Shown one piece after another: positions 9,757 through 18,040 of a stretch of 64,000 bases of DNA. The position numbers and the translations under genes were made by a program. The number at the start of each line of letters is the position of its first letter. The first letter of the stretch is position 1. Under the pieces are notes generated by a model. The model made no database searches. It saw only the letters and a program-made list of their open reading frames with translations, and was not told the origin of the DNA. This stretch comes from Streptomyces reniochalinae (GTDB lineage Bacteria; Actinomycetota; Actinomycetes; Streptomycetales; Streptomycetaceae), in contig NZ_QOIM01000025.1 in the NCBI RefSeq assembly GCF_003323735.1, positions 1 through 64,000 on the forward strand, read 5' to 3'.

Positions 9757-9783
9757 GTAACACCAGCGTCAACCCTGGTAACA
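9757..9783. promoter_or_regulatory. Candidate operator in divergent acid-sugar promoter
   Basis: Two direct copies of GTAACA (9757-9762 and 9778-9783) are exactly 21 bp apart, two helical turns, in the AT-richer part of the gap between the oxidoreductase and kinase genes. The interval also holds a CCAG...CTGG inverted element. The placement suits the DeoR-type repressor of this locus; binding is inferred. Confidence 0.35.
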
Positions 9784-9880
9784 TTTCTTCACACCTCGCA
9801 ACTATGCGCCACCCCGGACGGCGGCAGCGCCGTGCACCCGCACACCCGCCGCGCCGCCCGGACGTCACCCAGGAGGGCCG

Positions 9881-11179
9881 ATGCCGACGCTCGGTGCCAT
9901 CGCCGACGACTTCACCGGGGCGACCGACCTGGCGACCATGCTGGTCGCCGGGGGTTTCCGGACCGAAGTCCTGGTCGGGCCACCCGAACCAGCGGCCGGG
10001 GAGGGAGCGGGCGCGGCCGACGCGGTCGTGGTGGCCCTCAAGTCCCGCACCGCGCCCGTGGACCGGGCGGTCACAGAATCCGTCGCCGCGCTCGCCGCGC
10101 TGCGCCGCGCCGGCTGCACGCGCTTCTACTTCAAGTACTGCTCGACGTTCGACTCCACCGCGCACGGCAACATCGGCCCCGTCACCGACGCGCTGCTCGC
10201 CGAGCTCGGCCAGCGGCGCACGGTCGTGGTCCCTTCCTTCCCCGCCACGGGCCGCACCGTCTACCGCGCGCGCCTGTTCGTCCACGACGACCTGCTCGAC
10301 GAGAGCCCGATGCGCCACCACCCCCTCACCCCGATGCGCGACGCCCACCTCGGCCGGCTGCTCGCCCCGCAGACCGGCCACCCCGTGCGCCTTCTGCCGC
10401 ACGAGACGGTGCGGCAGGGAGCGGCCGCCGTCCGCAGCGCGCTCGCCGACCCCGCGCTCGGTGACGGACTGATCGTCGCCGACGCCACCACCGACGAGGA
10501 CCTGCGCGCGCTGGCCACGGCCACCCAGGACCTGCCCCTGGTCACCGGGGCGGCGGGACTCGCGCTCGGCCTGAGCGGGCCACGCGCCGGAGCCGCCGAG
10601 GCACGGGCCGCCGCGGCAGCCCCGTACGCCCACGCCAAGAGCGTCGTGCTGTCGGGCAGCGCCTCGGCGGCGACCCGCGCCCAGGTCGCGCACGGCATGG
10701 CCCACCTGCCGCACCGCAAGCTCGACCTGCGCAGGCTGCGGGAGGGTTTCGAGTCCGCCACAGCGGAACTCACCGATTTCGTCACCCGCTCATGGGAGCA
10801 GTCGCCCGGCCTGCCGCCACTGCTCTACGCCGTCGGCGAGGACGACGAAGTCGAGGACGCCTCCCAGGCCCCTGCCGCAGGCCCCCCGGCTGGCGAACTG
10901 ATCGAGGCCGCCCTCGCGCGGTGCGCACGCGATCTGGTGCGGGCGGGCGCGCGCCGCCTGCTGGTCGCCGGCGGCGAGACCTCCGGGGCAGTGGTCACCG
11001 CGCTCGGTGTGCGCACACTCCGGATCGGGGCACCACTGGGCCCGGGGGTGTCCTGGGCGACGGCCGAGACCCGCCCGAAGACGGAGGCCGAACCCGGAGC
11101 GCTCCTCGATCTCGCCCTCAAATCCGGCAACTTCGGCTCGACCGACCTGTTCACCTCCGCCTGGAAGGAACTCTCGTGA
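9881..11179 (+). CDS. DUF1537 four-carbon acid-sugar kinase
   Basis: A 432-residue kinase of the DUF1537 (OtnK/DtnK) family. The N-terminal substrate domain carries GAIADDFTGATDLATML, YFKYCSTFDSTAHGNIG and PSFPATGRTVY. The C-terminal ATP-binding domain ends with LLVAGGETSGAVVTALG, PLGPGVSW and ALKSGNFG. Characterised members phosphorylate oxo-tetronates or D-threonate with ATP. AGGAGGGCC precedes the ATG. It is followed directly by a class II aldolase, the OtnK-OtnC arrangement that yields dihydroxyacetone phosphate and CO2. The precise substrate here is inferred from the neighbourhood only. Confidence 0.93.
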   Translation: MPTLGAIADDFTGATDLATMLVAGGFRTEVLVGPPEPAAGEGAGAADAVVVALKSRTAPVDRAVTESVAALAALRRAGCTRFYFKYCSTFDSTAHGNIGPVTDALLAELGQRRTVVVPSFPATGRTVYRARLFVHDDLLDESPMRHHPLTPMRDAHLGRLLAPQTGHPVRLLPHETVRQGAAAVRSALADPALGDGLIVADATTDEDLRALATATQDLPLVTGAAGLALGLSGPRAGAAEARAAAAAPYAHAKSVVLSGSASAATRAQVAHGMAHLPHRKLDLRRLREGFESATAELTDFVTRSWEQSPGLPPLLYAVGEDDEVEDASQAPAAGPPAGELIEAALARCARDLVRAGARRLLVAGGETSGAVVTALGVRTLRIGAPLGPGVSWATAETRPKTEAEPGALLDLALKSGNFGSTDLFTSAWKELS

Positions 11180-11820
11180 GCGGGCCGAGGGAAGAACTCG
11201 CCGCCGCCGGCGCCCACCTCGCGGGGCTCGGCCTGAGCCCCGGAGCCTCCGGCAACCTCAGCATCCGCGAGGACGACCGTGTCCTCATCACCCCGACAGG
11301 CGCCGATCTGGCCGCCCTCGACCCTGAGGACCTGAGCGAACTCGACGTCACCGGGCGGCACGTGGCAGGTCCGCGGCCCTCGAAGGAGTTCCCCCTGCAC
11401 ACGGCCTTCTACCGGCGGGACCTGGAAACCCGTGCCGTCGTCCACCTGCACTCCCGACAGGCCACCGCCCTCAGCTGCCTGCCCCCGTGGTCGGAACGGA
11501 GCGCGATACCTCCACTCACCCCGTATTTCGTGATGCGCGTCGGCCGTACCCCGCTCCTCCCCTACGCCGAACCCGGTGACCCCGGCCAAGCCGGTCGCCT
11601 GGAAGAACTCGCGTTCGCCTTCCGGGCCGTCCTGCTCCAGAACCACGGACCGGTCACCGCCGGAGCGAGTCTCCAAGCCGCGGTGGACGCGGCAGTCGAG
11701 CTGGAGGAGACGGCCGCACTGCTGCTGCTGCTCGGCCGCCAGGAACCGCGGCTGCTGGACGAGGGGCAGGCCGGGACCCTCGCCCGGCGCTACGGCACAC
11801 ACTGGGGAACCGACGGCTGA
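11176..11820 (+). CDS. Class II aldolase/adducin-family decarboxylase-aldolase
   Basis: A 214-residue zinc-dependent aldolase. Family motifs are SPGASGNLSIR near residue 20, FPLHTAFYR, the metal-binding VVHLHSRQAT near 95, and LLQNHGPVTAG. The GTG start overlaps the kinase stop (GTGA) with GGAAGGA just upstream, so the two are translationally coupled. By analogy with OtnC it would decarboxylate and split the phosphorylated oxo-acid sugar. Length fits the fuculose-aldolase/OtnC group. Confidence 0.9.
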   Translation: MSGPREELAAAGAHLAGLGLSPGASGNLSIREDDRVLITPTGADLAALDPEDLSELDVTGRHVAGPRPSKEFPLHTAFYRRDLETRAVVHLHSRQATALSCLPPWSERSAIPPLTPYFVMRVGRTPLLPYAEPGDPGQAGRLEELAFAFRAVLLQNHGPVTAGASLQAAVDAAVELEETAALLLLLGRQEPRLLDEGQAGTLARRYGTHWGTDG

Positions 11821-11870
11821 GACGCGCATGGAGCCCGGCCCCGACCTCTGCCTGGACGTGCCGGACGGCG

Positions 11871-11888
11871 TCCCGGATTTCTCCGGGA
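11871..11888. terminator. Hairpin between convergent genes
   Basis: A perfect 7-bp stem TCCCGGA/TCCGGGA with a TTTC loop lies between the aldolase gene and the convergent GbsR-type regulator gene. It could terminate transcription from both sides. No U-tract follows. Confidence 0.55.
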
Positions 11889-11892
11889 ACGC

Positions 11893-12834
11893 TCATGCGT
11901 CGCGGCGGCCGCGCCGCTTGCGGGCGGCGGCGGCGATCTCCGTACACCAGGCGCGGTCCTCGGGCGCGGCGGCGGCCGGTAGGCGCTCCCAGACGTCCGC
12001 GTCGCTCCATGCGGTGAAGCGGCGGTGCGCGGTGGCGGGAGAGACACCGAAGTGGCCGGGGAGCTGCTGCCAGCCGCAGCCCGCGGTCAGCACGTGCACC
12101 ACGCCGGTGAGCACGGCGCGCTCGCCCTGTGCTGACGAGGGCAGCAGCGGTGCGGCGGCCTGCCACACCGTGTCCGGCACCAGCCGCCGGGCGAGCGCCT
12201 GACCGAGCGCGATCGAGCGCCGCTGCTCGGAGGCGAGCCCCGACGCGTCGGGGGCATCGGATCCGGAAGCGGCGGCGCCCGGCGCCGCCGGCTCGTCGGG
12301 GCCGGGCCGGAACGGGGCGGGCGACTCCTGCGCCGCGGGCACGTCCGGGTGGTGCGCGCGGCGGTACGCCTTCCAGTTCGCGAGCAGCTCGCGGTGTGCG
12401 CCCTGGATCCAGCGCATGTAGTCGATCATGTTCTGGAGCCGGCGGCGGGGGCCCTCCTCCTCGTCACCGATCAGTTCGAGGGCCTTCTCGCCCAACTGGC
12501 GTTGCTCCTCCAAGAAGCGGCGCTCGCCCGCGAGGAAGCTGCCCCAGACGTCGTCCTCCATCCGGAAGTACCGGCTGCGTTCACCCGGAACCGCGTGCCG
12601 CTTGACGAAGCCCGCCTCGACCAGCCGGCGGGTGGCCAGCGAGATGGAGCCCGCGCTGACCTTCAGCGCCTCGGCCAGCTGCGCGGAGGAGACGTACGGC
12701 GCGTCCGTCACGATGAGATAGCCGATGATCCGGCCGTCCATCCGGGCGCTGCCGACCGCCTCCCACAGCAGCCCCATCTCCTCCACGAACGACGCGCGCC
12801 CCCAGCCGTGTTCGACCTCGCCGTTCCGCCCCAT
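11893..12834 (-). CDS. GbsR/MarR-type regulator fused to an IS5-like DUF4096 domain
   Basis: A 313-residue two-part protein. Residues 1-150 are a GbsR/MarR winged helix (SSAQLAEALKVSAGSISLAT, then RRLVEAGFV) with a helical dimer region. After a Pro/Ala-rich linker (about 165-215), residues about 220-290 match DUF4096, the N-terminal DNA-binding module of IS5/IS402 transposases (LVPDTVWQAAAPLLPSS, AGCGWQQLPGHFGVSPAT, HRRFTAW). There is no DDE catalytic domain, so this is not a transposase. It is divergent from the peptide-uptake operon and probably controls it, and may contact DNA with two modules. Confidence 0.85.
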   Translation of the reverse strand: MGRNGEVEHGWGRASFVEEMGLLWEAVGSARMDGRIIGYLIVTDAPYVSSAQLAEALKVSAGSISLATRRLVEAGFVKRHAVPGERSRYFRMEDDVWGSFLAGERRFLEEQRQLGEKALELIGDEEEGPRRRLQNMIDYMRWIQGAHRELLANWKAYRRAHHPDVPAAQESPAPFRPGPDEPAAPGAAASGSDAPDASGLASEQRRSIALGQALARRLVPDTVWQAAAPLLPSSAQGERAVLTGVVHVLTAGCGWQQLPGHFGVSPATAHRRFTAWSDADVWERLPAAAAPEDRAWCTEIAAAARKRRGRRDA

Positions 12835-12882
12835 GCGGTCCTCCGCTCTCCGACCCTCGCACCTGAGCTTTCATCTCAGATT

Positions 12883-12900
12883 AAAAGTTCTAGACGTTTT
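12883..12900. promoter_or_regulatory. Candidate operator palindrome
   Basis: The sequence AAAAGTTCTAGACGTTTT is an imperfect inverted repeat (arms match at 5 of 7 positions around CTAG) in a conspicuously AT-rich patch. It sits between the fused regulator gene and the peptide operon, just upstream of a likely -35 box. MarR/GbsR proteins bind such palindromes; regulation by the neighbour is inferred. Confidence 0.4.
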
Positions 12901-12903
12901 TCA

Positions 12904-12933
12904 TTGACAGGCTCTTCGCGCGAGGCTCAGTAT
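12904..12933 (+). promoter_or_regulatory. Promoter of the peptide operon
   Basis: A perfect -35 TTGACA (12904-12909) is followed after 18 bp by CAGTAT (12928-12933). This resembles a housekeeping sigma-70-type promoter about 85 bp upstream of the binding-protein start. The candidate operator lies immediately upstream, partly abutting the -35. Confidence 0.5.
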
Positions 12934-13017
12934 CCCTGGTACGCGTCACCGGCACCACCGACATGGGGCCCCCGCAGCCTGCTTCGGGGCTCGACCGCAT
13001 TCTCCCCTGGAGCCGTC

Positions 13018-14616
13018 TTGCGTCGATACAGCCTGCTCACGACTGGTTCAGCGGCGGCTCTCGCCGCGATGCTCGGCGCCGCCGGATGCGCGGGCCAAGG
13101 CAGCCGCATCAGCACGCCCGAGGGCGGCTTCTCCGTCGCCACCACCGAGCCGCCGGACCATCTCACGCCGGGCCGGACGGTGACCTCGATGGACCCGATC
13201 CACGCCCTGTTCGCGCCGCTGGTCACGGTCCGCGACTCGGGGAAGCTCGCGTACGTCCAGGCCCGGTCCGTCACCTCCCGCGACTCCCGGCACTGGACCA
13301 TCCGGCTCCGCCCCGGCTGGACCTTCCACAACGGCGAGCCGGTGACCGCGCGCAGCTACGCCGACGCCTGGAACCACGCCGCCTACGGACCCAACGCCTG
13401 GTCGACCAACGGCCAGCTCGCCGGGATCGAGGGCTACGCGGCGCTCAACCCGAAGGGCAAGAAGAAGCCGGCACGGCACACACTGTCCGGCCTGAGCGTC
13501 GCGGGCCGCTACACGCTGAAGGTCACGCTCCGCGCGCCGGACAGCCAGTTCCCGTACCAGCTCACCGACAACCAGGGCGCGTTCTTCCCGCTGCCCGAAG
13601 CCGCCTTCACCGATCCGCGCGCCTACGACCGCCGGCCCTCGGGCAACGGGCCGTTCCGGATGACGGCCGCCTGGAAGCGGAACCGCGGCGCCACCCTCAC
13701 CGCGTACCGGGGCTACAAAGGGCCCGAGCCCGCAGCCGACGGTCTCACGTTCAAGAGCTACACCGACATGAGCACCGCCTACACCGACGCGCTGGCCGGG
13801 AACACCGACGTACTCGCCGTACCTCCCGACAAGTTCGGCCAGGTGCGCCGCGACTTCCCCGGCCGGGTGCACCGCTACGAGGCCCCCTCCATGGAACTGC
13901 TCAGTCTGCCCCTGTACGACAAGCGGTTCCGTGACGTGCGCCTGCGCCGGGCGCTGTCCCTGGCCATCAACAGGAAGGCCGTCAACAAGGCGATGTACGG
14001 CGGCCTGAACACGCCCGCTACCTCCCTCGTCCCACCCGCCGAGGTCGGTGCCGACACGGGCGTGTGCGACGACTGCCGCTACGCCCCCCGGCGGGCCCGT
14101 GAGCTGCTGCGGCAGGCGGGCGGCTGGCACGGGCCGCTCGTCCTCACCTACCCGGGCGGCCTCGGCCTGGACGAGCTGTACCGGGCGCTGGCCAACCAGC
14201 TGCGGCAGAACCTCGGCATCGACGGTGCCCGCGCGCAGGCGACCGCCGACTGGGCGGAGTTCTCCGACAAGGTCTACGGCAAGAAGCTCTCGGGCCCCTT
14301 CTACGGTCACTGGGGCGCGCTCTACCCGAGCATGCAGAACACCCTGCGCGGCATCTTCACCAAGTCGGGCGACTGCTGGACGTGCAGCTTCTACAGCCAC
14401 CCGGACGTCGACAAGCTGCTGGCCCGCGCCGACTCGACCACCTCCCCCCGCCGTGCCGCCTCCCTCTACAACGCGACACAGCGCAGGATCCTCACGGACT
14501 TCCCGACCATCCCGCTGTTCTACGGCAGCTACGTCTATGCCTCGACGGAACGGCTCTCCGGGGTGGCCATCGGCCCGTTCGGCCTGCGGCTGGAACGCGT
14601 CGGGACACACCCCTGA
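13018..14616 (+). CDS. Peptide ABC transporter substrate-binding lipoprotein
   Basis: A 532-residue solute-binding protein of the DppA/OppA (SBP_bac_5) family. I chose the TTG preceded by GGAG because it gives a correct lipoprotein leader: basic residues, hydrophobic stretch, lipobox GAAGC near residue 24. Family signatures follow: LRPGWTFHNGEPVTARSYAD, NGPFRM, and RLRRALSLAINRKAVNKAMY. It captures oligopeptides outside the membrane and hands them to the permease genes downstream. First gene of a long operon with an M14 peptidase inserted before the permeases. Confidence 0.92.
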   Translation: MRRYSLLTTGSAAALAAMLGAAGCAGQGSRISTPEGGFSVATTEPPDHLTPGRTVTSMDPIHALFAPLVTVRDSGKLAYVQARSVTSRDSRHWTIRLRPGWTFHNGEPVTARSYADAWNHAAYGPNAWSTNGQLAGIEGYAALNPKGKKKPARHTLSGLSVAGRYTLKVTLRAPDSQFPYQLTDNQGAFFPLPEAAFTDPRAYDRRPSGNGPFRMTAAWKRNRGATLTAYRGYKGPEPAADGLTFKSYTDMSTAYTDALAGNTDVLAVPPDKFGQVRRDFPGRVHRYEAPSMELLSLPLYDKRFRDVRLRRALSLAINRKAVNKAMYGGLNTPATSLVPPAEVGADTGVCDDCRYAPRRARELLRQAGGWHGPLVLTYPGGLGLDELYRALANQLRQNLGIDGARAQATADWAEFSDKVYGKKLSGPFYGHWGALYPSMQNTLRGIFTKSGDCWTCSFYSHPDVDKLLARADSTTSPRRAASLYNATQRRILTDFPTIPLFYGSYVYASTERLSGVAIGPFGLRLERVGTHP

Positions 14617-14695
14617 CCACGACCCCCCTCCTGCCCCCTTCTCTCCCCTGCCGCAGATCCCCGTCCTTCCGTCGAGAAAGCGAGAGCCCACCGCC

Positions 14696-16156
14696 ATGGC
14701 GACCGTCACTCCCCGTACCGCCCCGCCGGAAGCGGACGGGCCGCGCTCCTGGGTCGAAGCGACCCGATCGGTACCCGCGACGGACCACTATCCGGACGTC
14801 GACAGCCTGTTGGCCGGCTTCCGGTCCCTGGCCGCGAGCCACCCGGATCTGGTGGCCGAGCGCCGCATCGGCACCTCGCGCCTGGGCGAACCGCTGTTGT
14901 GCTTCACCGTCTCGGAACACGACAGCGGCCCGCCCGAGTCCGCGCGCTCGGCCACCGGGGGTGAGGACTACGTGGTCGTCGGCGGGGTGCATCCCAACGA
15001 GCCGGTGGGCGGCGTCACCGTGCTGCACCTGGCCACCCGGCTGTGCGAGGACGCGGAGCTGCGCGCCCGGTTCGGGGCCGCCTGGCATCTGGTGCCCTGT
15101 ATCGACCCGGACGGCGCCCGGCTGAACGAGGGCTGGTTCGGTGACCCCGAGAACAAGTACCTGTACGGGCGGCACTTCTACCGGCCACGCGGCGACGAGC
15201 AGATCGAGTGGACCTTCCCGTTCGCCTACCGGGACGCCTACTTCGACCGGGTGCTGCCCGAGACCCTGGCGCTGATGCGGCTGCTGGACGCCACCAAGCC
15301 GCGTTTTCTCACCACTCTGCACAACTGCGAGGCGGGCGGCGCCTACTACTACCTCAACCGCCCGGCACCCGCCCTGTACGCGCAGCTCACGGCGATCCCC
15401 GCAGCGGCCGGGATCCCTCTGGCCACCGGCGAGCCGGAGGCCGCACACACCCCGCTCTACGCCCCCGGCATCCACGGCGCCATCGACATGCGCGCCGCCT
15501 ACGACTACCTGGCCGGTCACGGCGGCGACCCGGCGGCCACCCTCGCGGGAGCGTCCAGCGCCGCCTACGCGGAGCCGTACGGCACCTTCTACTTCGTCGC
15601 CGAGGTCCCGCAGTGGTCCCACCCCGACGCCGAGGACGACTCTCCCGTCCCGGACAGCTACCGCGAGGTGCTGCGGCTGCGCGCCGACGCGCTGGGTGAG
15701 GCGGGGGCGTTCCTGGAAGAGATCCTCAAGACGGCCGAACCGCACCTGACGCTCGCCTCGCCGTTCCTGCGCGCCTCCCGCTCCTTCGTCCCCGGGCTGC
15801 GCCGGCTCAGCGAGACCGAGATCCGCCGCGCCGACGGCCTCCACGAGCGCCCCGCCACGGTCGCCGAGCGCTACTCCTGCCTCCAGTCCGCGCACAGCCT
15901 CCGGATGCGCTTCGGCGGGATGCTGCTGCGCGCGCTGGAGGCCGAGACCGGGGCGGGCACCGCGCCCCGCGAGGTGCACGCCCTCCGGCGCGCGCTGCTG
16001 GAGCGGTACGACACCTGGGCCGCGGAGGCCGCACCCGTGATGGGCACCTCCCTGCCGATCGCGACCCTGTCCGGGGTGCAGTACGCGGCGCTGCTCGCCG
16101 CCGCCGACCACGCCCGCACCGAGCAGCGCCCCCCGCAGAGGCGGGAACCGCAATGA
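14696..16156 (+). CDS. M14-family zinc carboxypeptidase-like protein
   Basis: A 486-residue protein with the metallocarboxypeptidase core. GGVHPNEPVGG (about residues 98-108) supplies the H-x-x-E zinc ligands, LVPCIDPDGARLNEGWF follows, and TLHNCEAGG is the likely third zinc-ligand region. No signal peptide is seen, suggesting intracellular cleavage of imported peptides or acyl-amino compounds. The C-terminal 150 residues are mostly helical and not recognised. The gene overlaps the first permease gene by 4 nt, so it is part of the transport operon. Exact substrate unknown. Confidence 0.85.
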   Translation: MATVTPRTAPPEADGPRSWVEATRSVPATDHYPDVDSLLAGFRSLAASHPDLVAERRIGTSRLGEPLLCFTVSEHDSGPPESARSATGGEDYVVVGGVHPNEPVGGVTVLHLATRLCEDAELRARFGAAWHLVPCIDPDGARLNEGWFGDPENKYLYGRHFYRPRGDEQIEWTFPFAYRDAYFDRVLPETLALMRLLDATKPRFLTTLHNCEAGGAYYYLNRPAPALYAQLTAIPAAAGIPLATGEPEAAHTPLYAPGIHGAIDMRAAYDYLAGHGGDPAATLAGASSAAYAEPYGTFYFVAEVPQWSHPDAEDDSPVPDSYREVLRLRADALGEAGAFLEEILKTAEPHLTLASPFLRASRSFVPGLRRLSETEIRRADGLHERPATVAERYSCLQSAHSLRMRFGGMLLRALEAETGAGTAPREVHALRRALLERYDTWAAEAAPVMGTSLPIATLSGVQYAALLAAADHARTEQRPPQRREPQ

Positions 16157-17079
16157 CCTCGCTGCTGCTGCGCCGCCTGCTGGAGGCCGTGCTCGTCTTC
16201 TTCGGCGTCACCCTCGTCATCTACGTCATGGTGTACACGCTGCCGGGCGACCCCGTCAGTGCGCTGGCCGGCGACCGCCCGCTCACCCCGAGCGTCGTCG
16301 CGGCGCTGCGCGAACAGCACCACCTGGACGAACCCGTGCTCGCGCAGTACGGGCACTACCTGGCCGGGCTCTTCCACGGCGACCTGGGTGCCGACTTCTC
16401 GGGGGTCCCGGTGGCCGAGCAGATGGCGGACCGCTGGCCGGTGACCGTACGCCTCGCGCTGACCGCCTGGGGGGTCGAGGCGGTCGTCGGGATCGCGCTC
16501 GGTGTGCTGGCCGCGCTGCGGCGCGGCACGTGGACGGACCGTGCGGTGCTGGCCTTCACGACCGCGGCCGTCTCCGTACCGGTGTTCGTGCTCGGCTACA
16601 CCGCGCAGGTGCTCCTCGGGGTGCGGCTCGGCTGGTTCCCCGTCGCGGGCGACAGCGCGGGGTGGCCCTCGGCGTACGTACTGCCCGCGCTGGTCGTCGC
16701 CGTATTCGGGCTGGCGTCCGTCTCCCGGCTGGTGCGCGCCGAGGTCATCGACAACCTGAGCGCCGACTATGTGCGCACGGCGGCGGCCAAGGGCCTGTCG
16801 CGGCGCCGCACGCTGCTGGTGCACGTGCTGCGCAACTCGCTGCTGCCCGCCGTCACGTACCTGGCCGTCGACCTGGGGCTGCTGCTCGGCGGCACGGTCA
16901 TCGTGGAGGGCGTCTTCAACCTCCCCGGCGTGGGCCAGCTCCTGTTCCAGGCGGTCCAGGCGCACACCGGGCCCACCGTGGTCGGTGTGGCCACCGCCCT
17001 GATCCTGGTCTTCCTCGCCGTGAGCGTGCTGGTGGACCTGCTCAACAGCCTCCTGGACCCGAGGATCCGCCGTGACTGA
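16153..17079 (+). CDS. Peptide ABC transporter permease (DppB type)
   Basis: A 308-residue inner-membrane permease with about six transmembrane segments. The N-terminal LLRRLLEAVLVFFGVTLVIY and PGDPVSALAG, and the late ADYVRTAAAKGLSRRR (the EAA loop contacting the ATPase) are typical of DppB/OppB. The ATG overlaps the peptidase stop by 4 nt and its end overlaps the next permease by 8 nt. It forms the transmembrane channel together with the DppC-type protein. Confidence 0.95.
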   Translation: MTSLLLRRLLEAVLVFFGVTLVIYVMVYTLPGDPVSALAGDRPLTPSVVAALREQHHLDEPVLAQYGHYLAGLFHGDLGADFSGVPVAEQMADRWPVTVRLALTAWGVEAVVGIALGVLAALRRGTWTDRAVLAFTTAAVSVPVFVLGYTAQVLLGVRLGWFPVAGDSAGWPSAYVLPALVVAVFGLASVSRLVRAEVIDNLSADYVRTAAAKGLSRRRTLLVHVLRNSLLPAVTYLAVDLGLLLGGTVIVEGVFNLPGVGQLLFQAVQAHTGPTVVGVATALILVFLAVSVLVDLLNSLLDPRIRRD

Positions 17080-18040
17080 ACCGATGAGGGCAACGAGCAG
17101 CGGCGGCGCGGCTTCCCCCACCGCCGTGCCGGCCGGCGGTCCCGCGGCCGACGAGCGGAAAGGCTCCCCCGGCGGCGTGCCCGCGGTGCCCTTCGCCGAC
17201 CGGTCGGTCTGGCGACTGCTGCGCCGCAGCACCGTCTTCCTCGTCTCCGGCGGCGCGACGGTGGTGCTGCTCGTGATGGCCGTGTGGCCCGGCCTGTTCG
17301 CCGGCTGGTTCGGACACGGCGATCCCCGCTCCTGCGACCTGGACCACAGCGCGCAGGGCCCTGCTGCCGGGCACCCCTTCGGCTTCGACACGCAGGGCTG
17401 CGATCTGTACGCCAACGTCGTGCACGGCGCGGGTACCTCGATGGGCGTCGGGCTGCTCGCGACCGGGTGCAGCCTCGCGCTCGCGCTGCTGCTCGGCTGC
17501 CTGTCCGGGATGGCGGGCCGGGTGGTGGACAGCGTGATCGCGCGGCTCACGGATGTCTTCTTGGGCTTCCCTTTCCTGCTCGGCGCGATCGTGGTGCTCA
17601 GCAGCGTGACCACGCGCGACATTCCGACCGTCGCCGGGGTCCTCGCGCTCTTCGGCTGGCCGCCGATGACCCGGGTGGTGCGTGCCTCCGTCCGCTCGGC
17701 GAGGGAGGCCGACCACGTGCTGATGGCCCGCAGCATGGGCGCGGGCACCGGCTGGGTGGTCCGGCGGCACGTCCTCCCGCACATCCTCACGCCCGTGCTC
17801 GTGCTGGCTTCCATCACCGTGGGCAGCGTGGTGGTCGCCGAGGCCGGACTGACTTTCCTCGGTGTGGGGATGCAGGCGCCCGCCATCTCCTGGGGGTTGC
17901 AACTGGCCACCGCGCAGAACAGCTTCGAGGCCCACCCCCACCTGCTGCTGTTCCCAGGACTGTTCCTGTCCGTCACGGTGTTCGCGCTCATCGCCTTCGG
18001 CGACTCGGTCCGCGACGCCCTCAACCCGAGGACTCGGTGA
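17072..18040 (+). CDS. Peptide ABC transporter permease (DppC type)
   Basis: A 322-residue permease with a longer cytoplasmic N-terminus (about 50 residues, Pro/Gly-rich) and about six membrane spans. HPFGFDTQGCDLYANVVHGAG is the DppC hallmark (usually GTDxxGRDxxSR); here Cys replaces the usual Gly-Arg part. The EAA loop is VRASVRSAREADHVLMARSM. Overlaps genes on both sides. Partner of the DppB-type permease. Confidence 0.94.
   Translation: MTEPMRATSSGGAASPTAVPAGGPAADERKGSPGGVPAVPFADRSVWRLLRRSTVFLVSGGATVVLLVMAVWPGLFAGWFGHGDPRSCDLDHSAQGPAAGHPFGFDTQGCDLYANVVHGAGTSMGVGLLATGCSLALALLLGCLSGMAGRVVDSVIARLTDVFLGFPFLLGAIVVLSSVTTRDIPTVAGVLALFGWPPMTRVVRASVRSAREADHVLMARSMGAGTGWVVRRHVLPHILTPVLVLASITVGSVVVAEAGLTFLGVGMQAPAISWGLQLATAQNSFEAHPHLLLFPGLFLSVTVFALIAFGDSVRDALNPRTR

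Noticed and set aside
11893..12200. An IS5-type transposase or insertion sequence
   Set aside because: Only the DUF4096 part is present, fused in frame to the regulator. No DDE domain, terminal inverted repeats or target duplication are visible.
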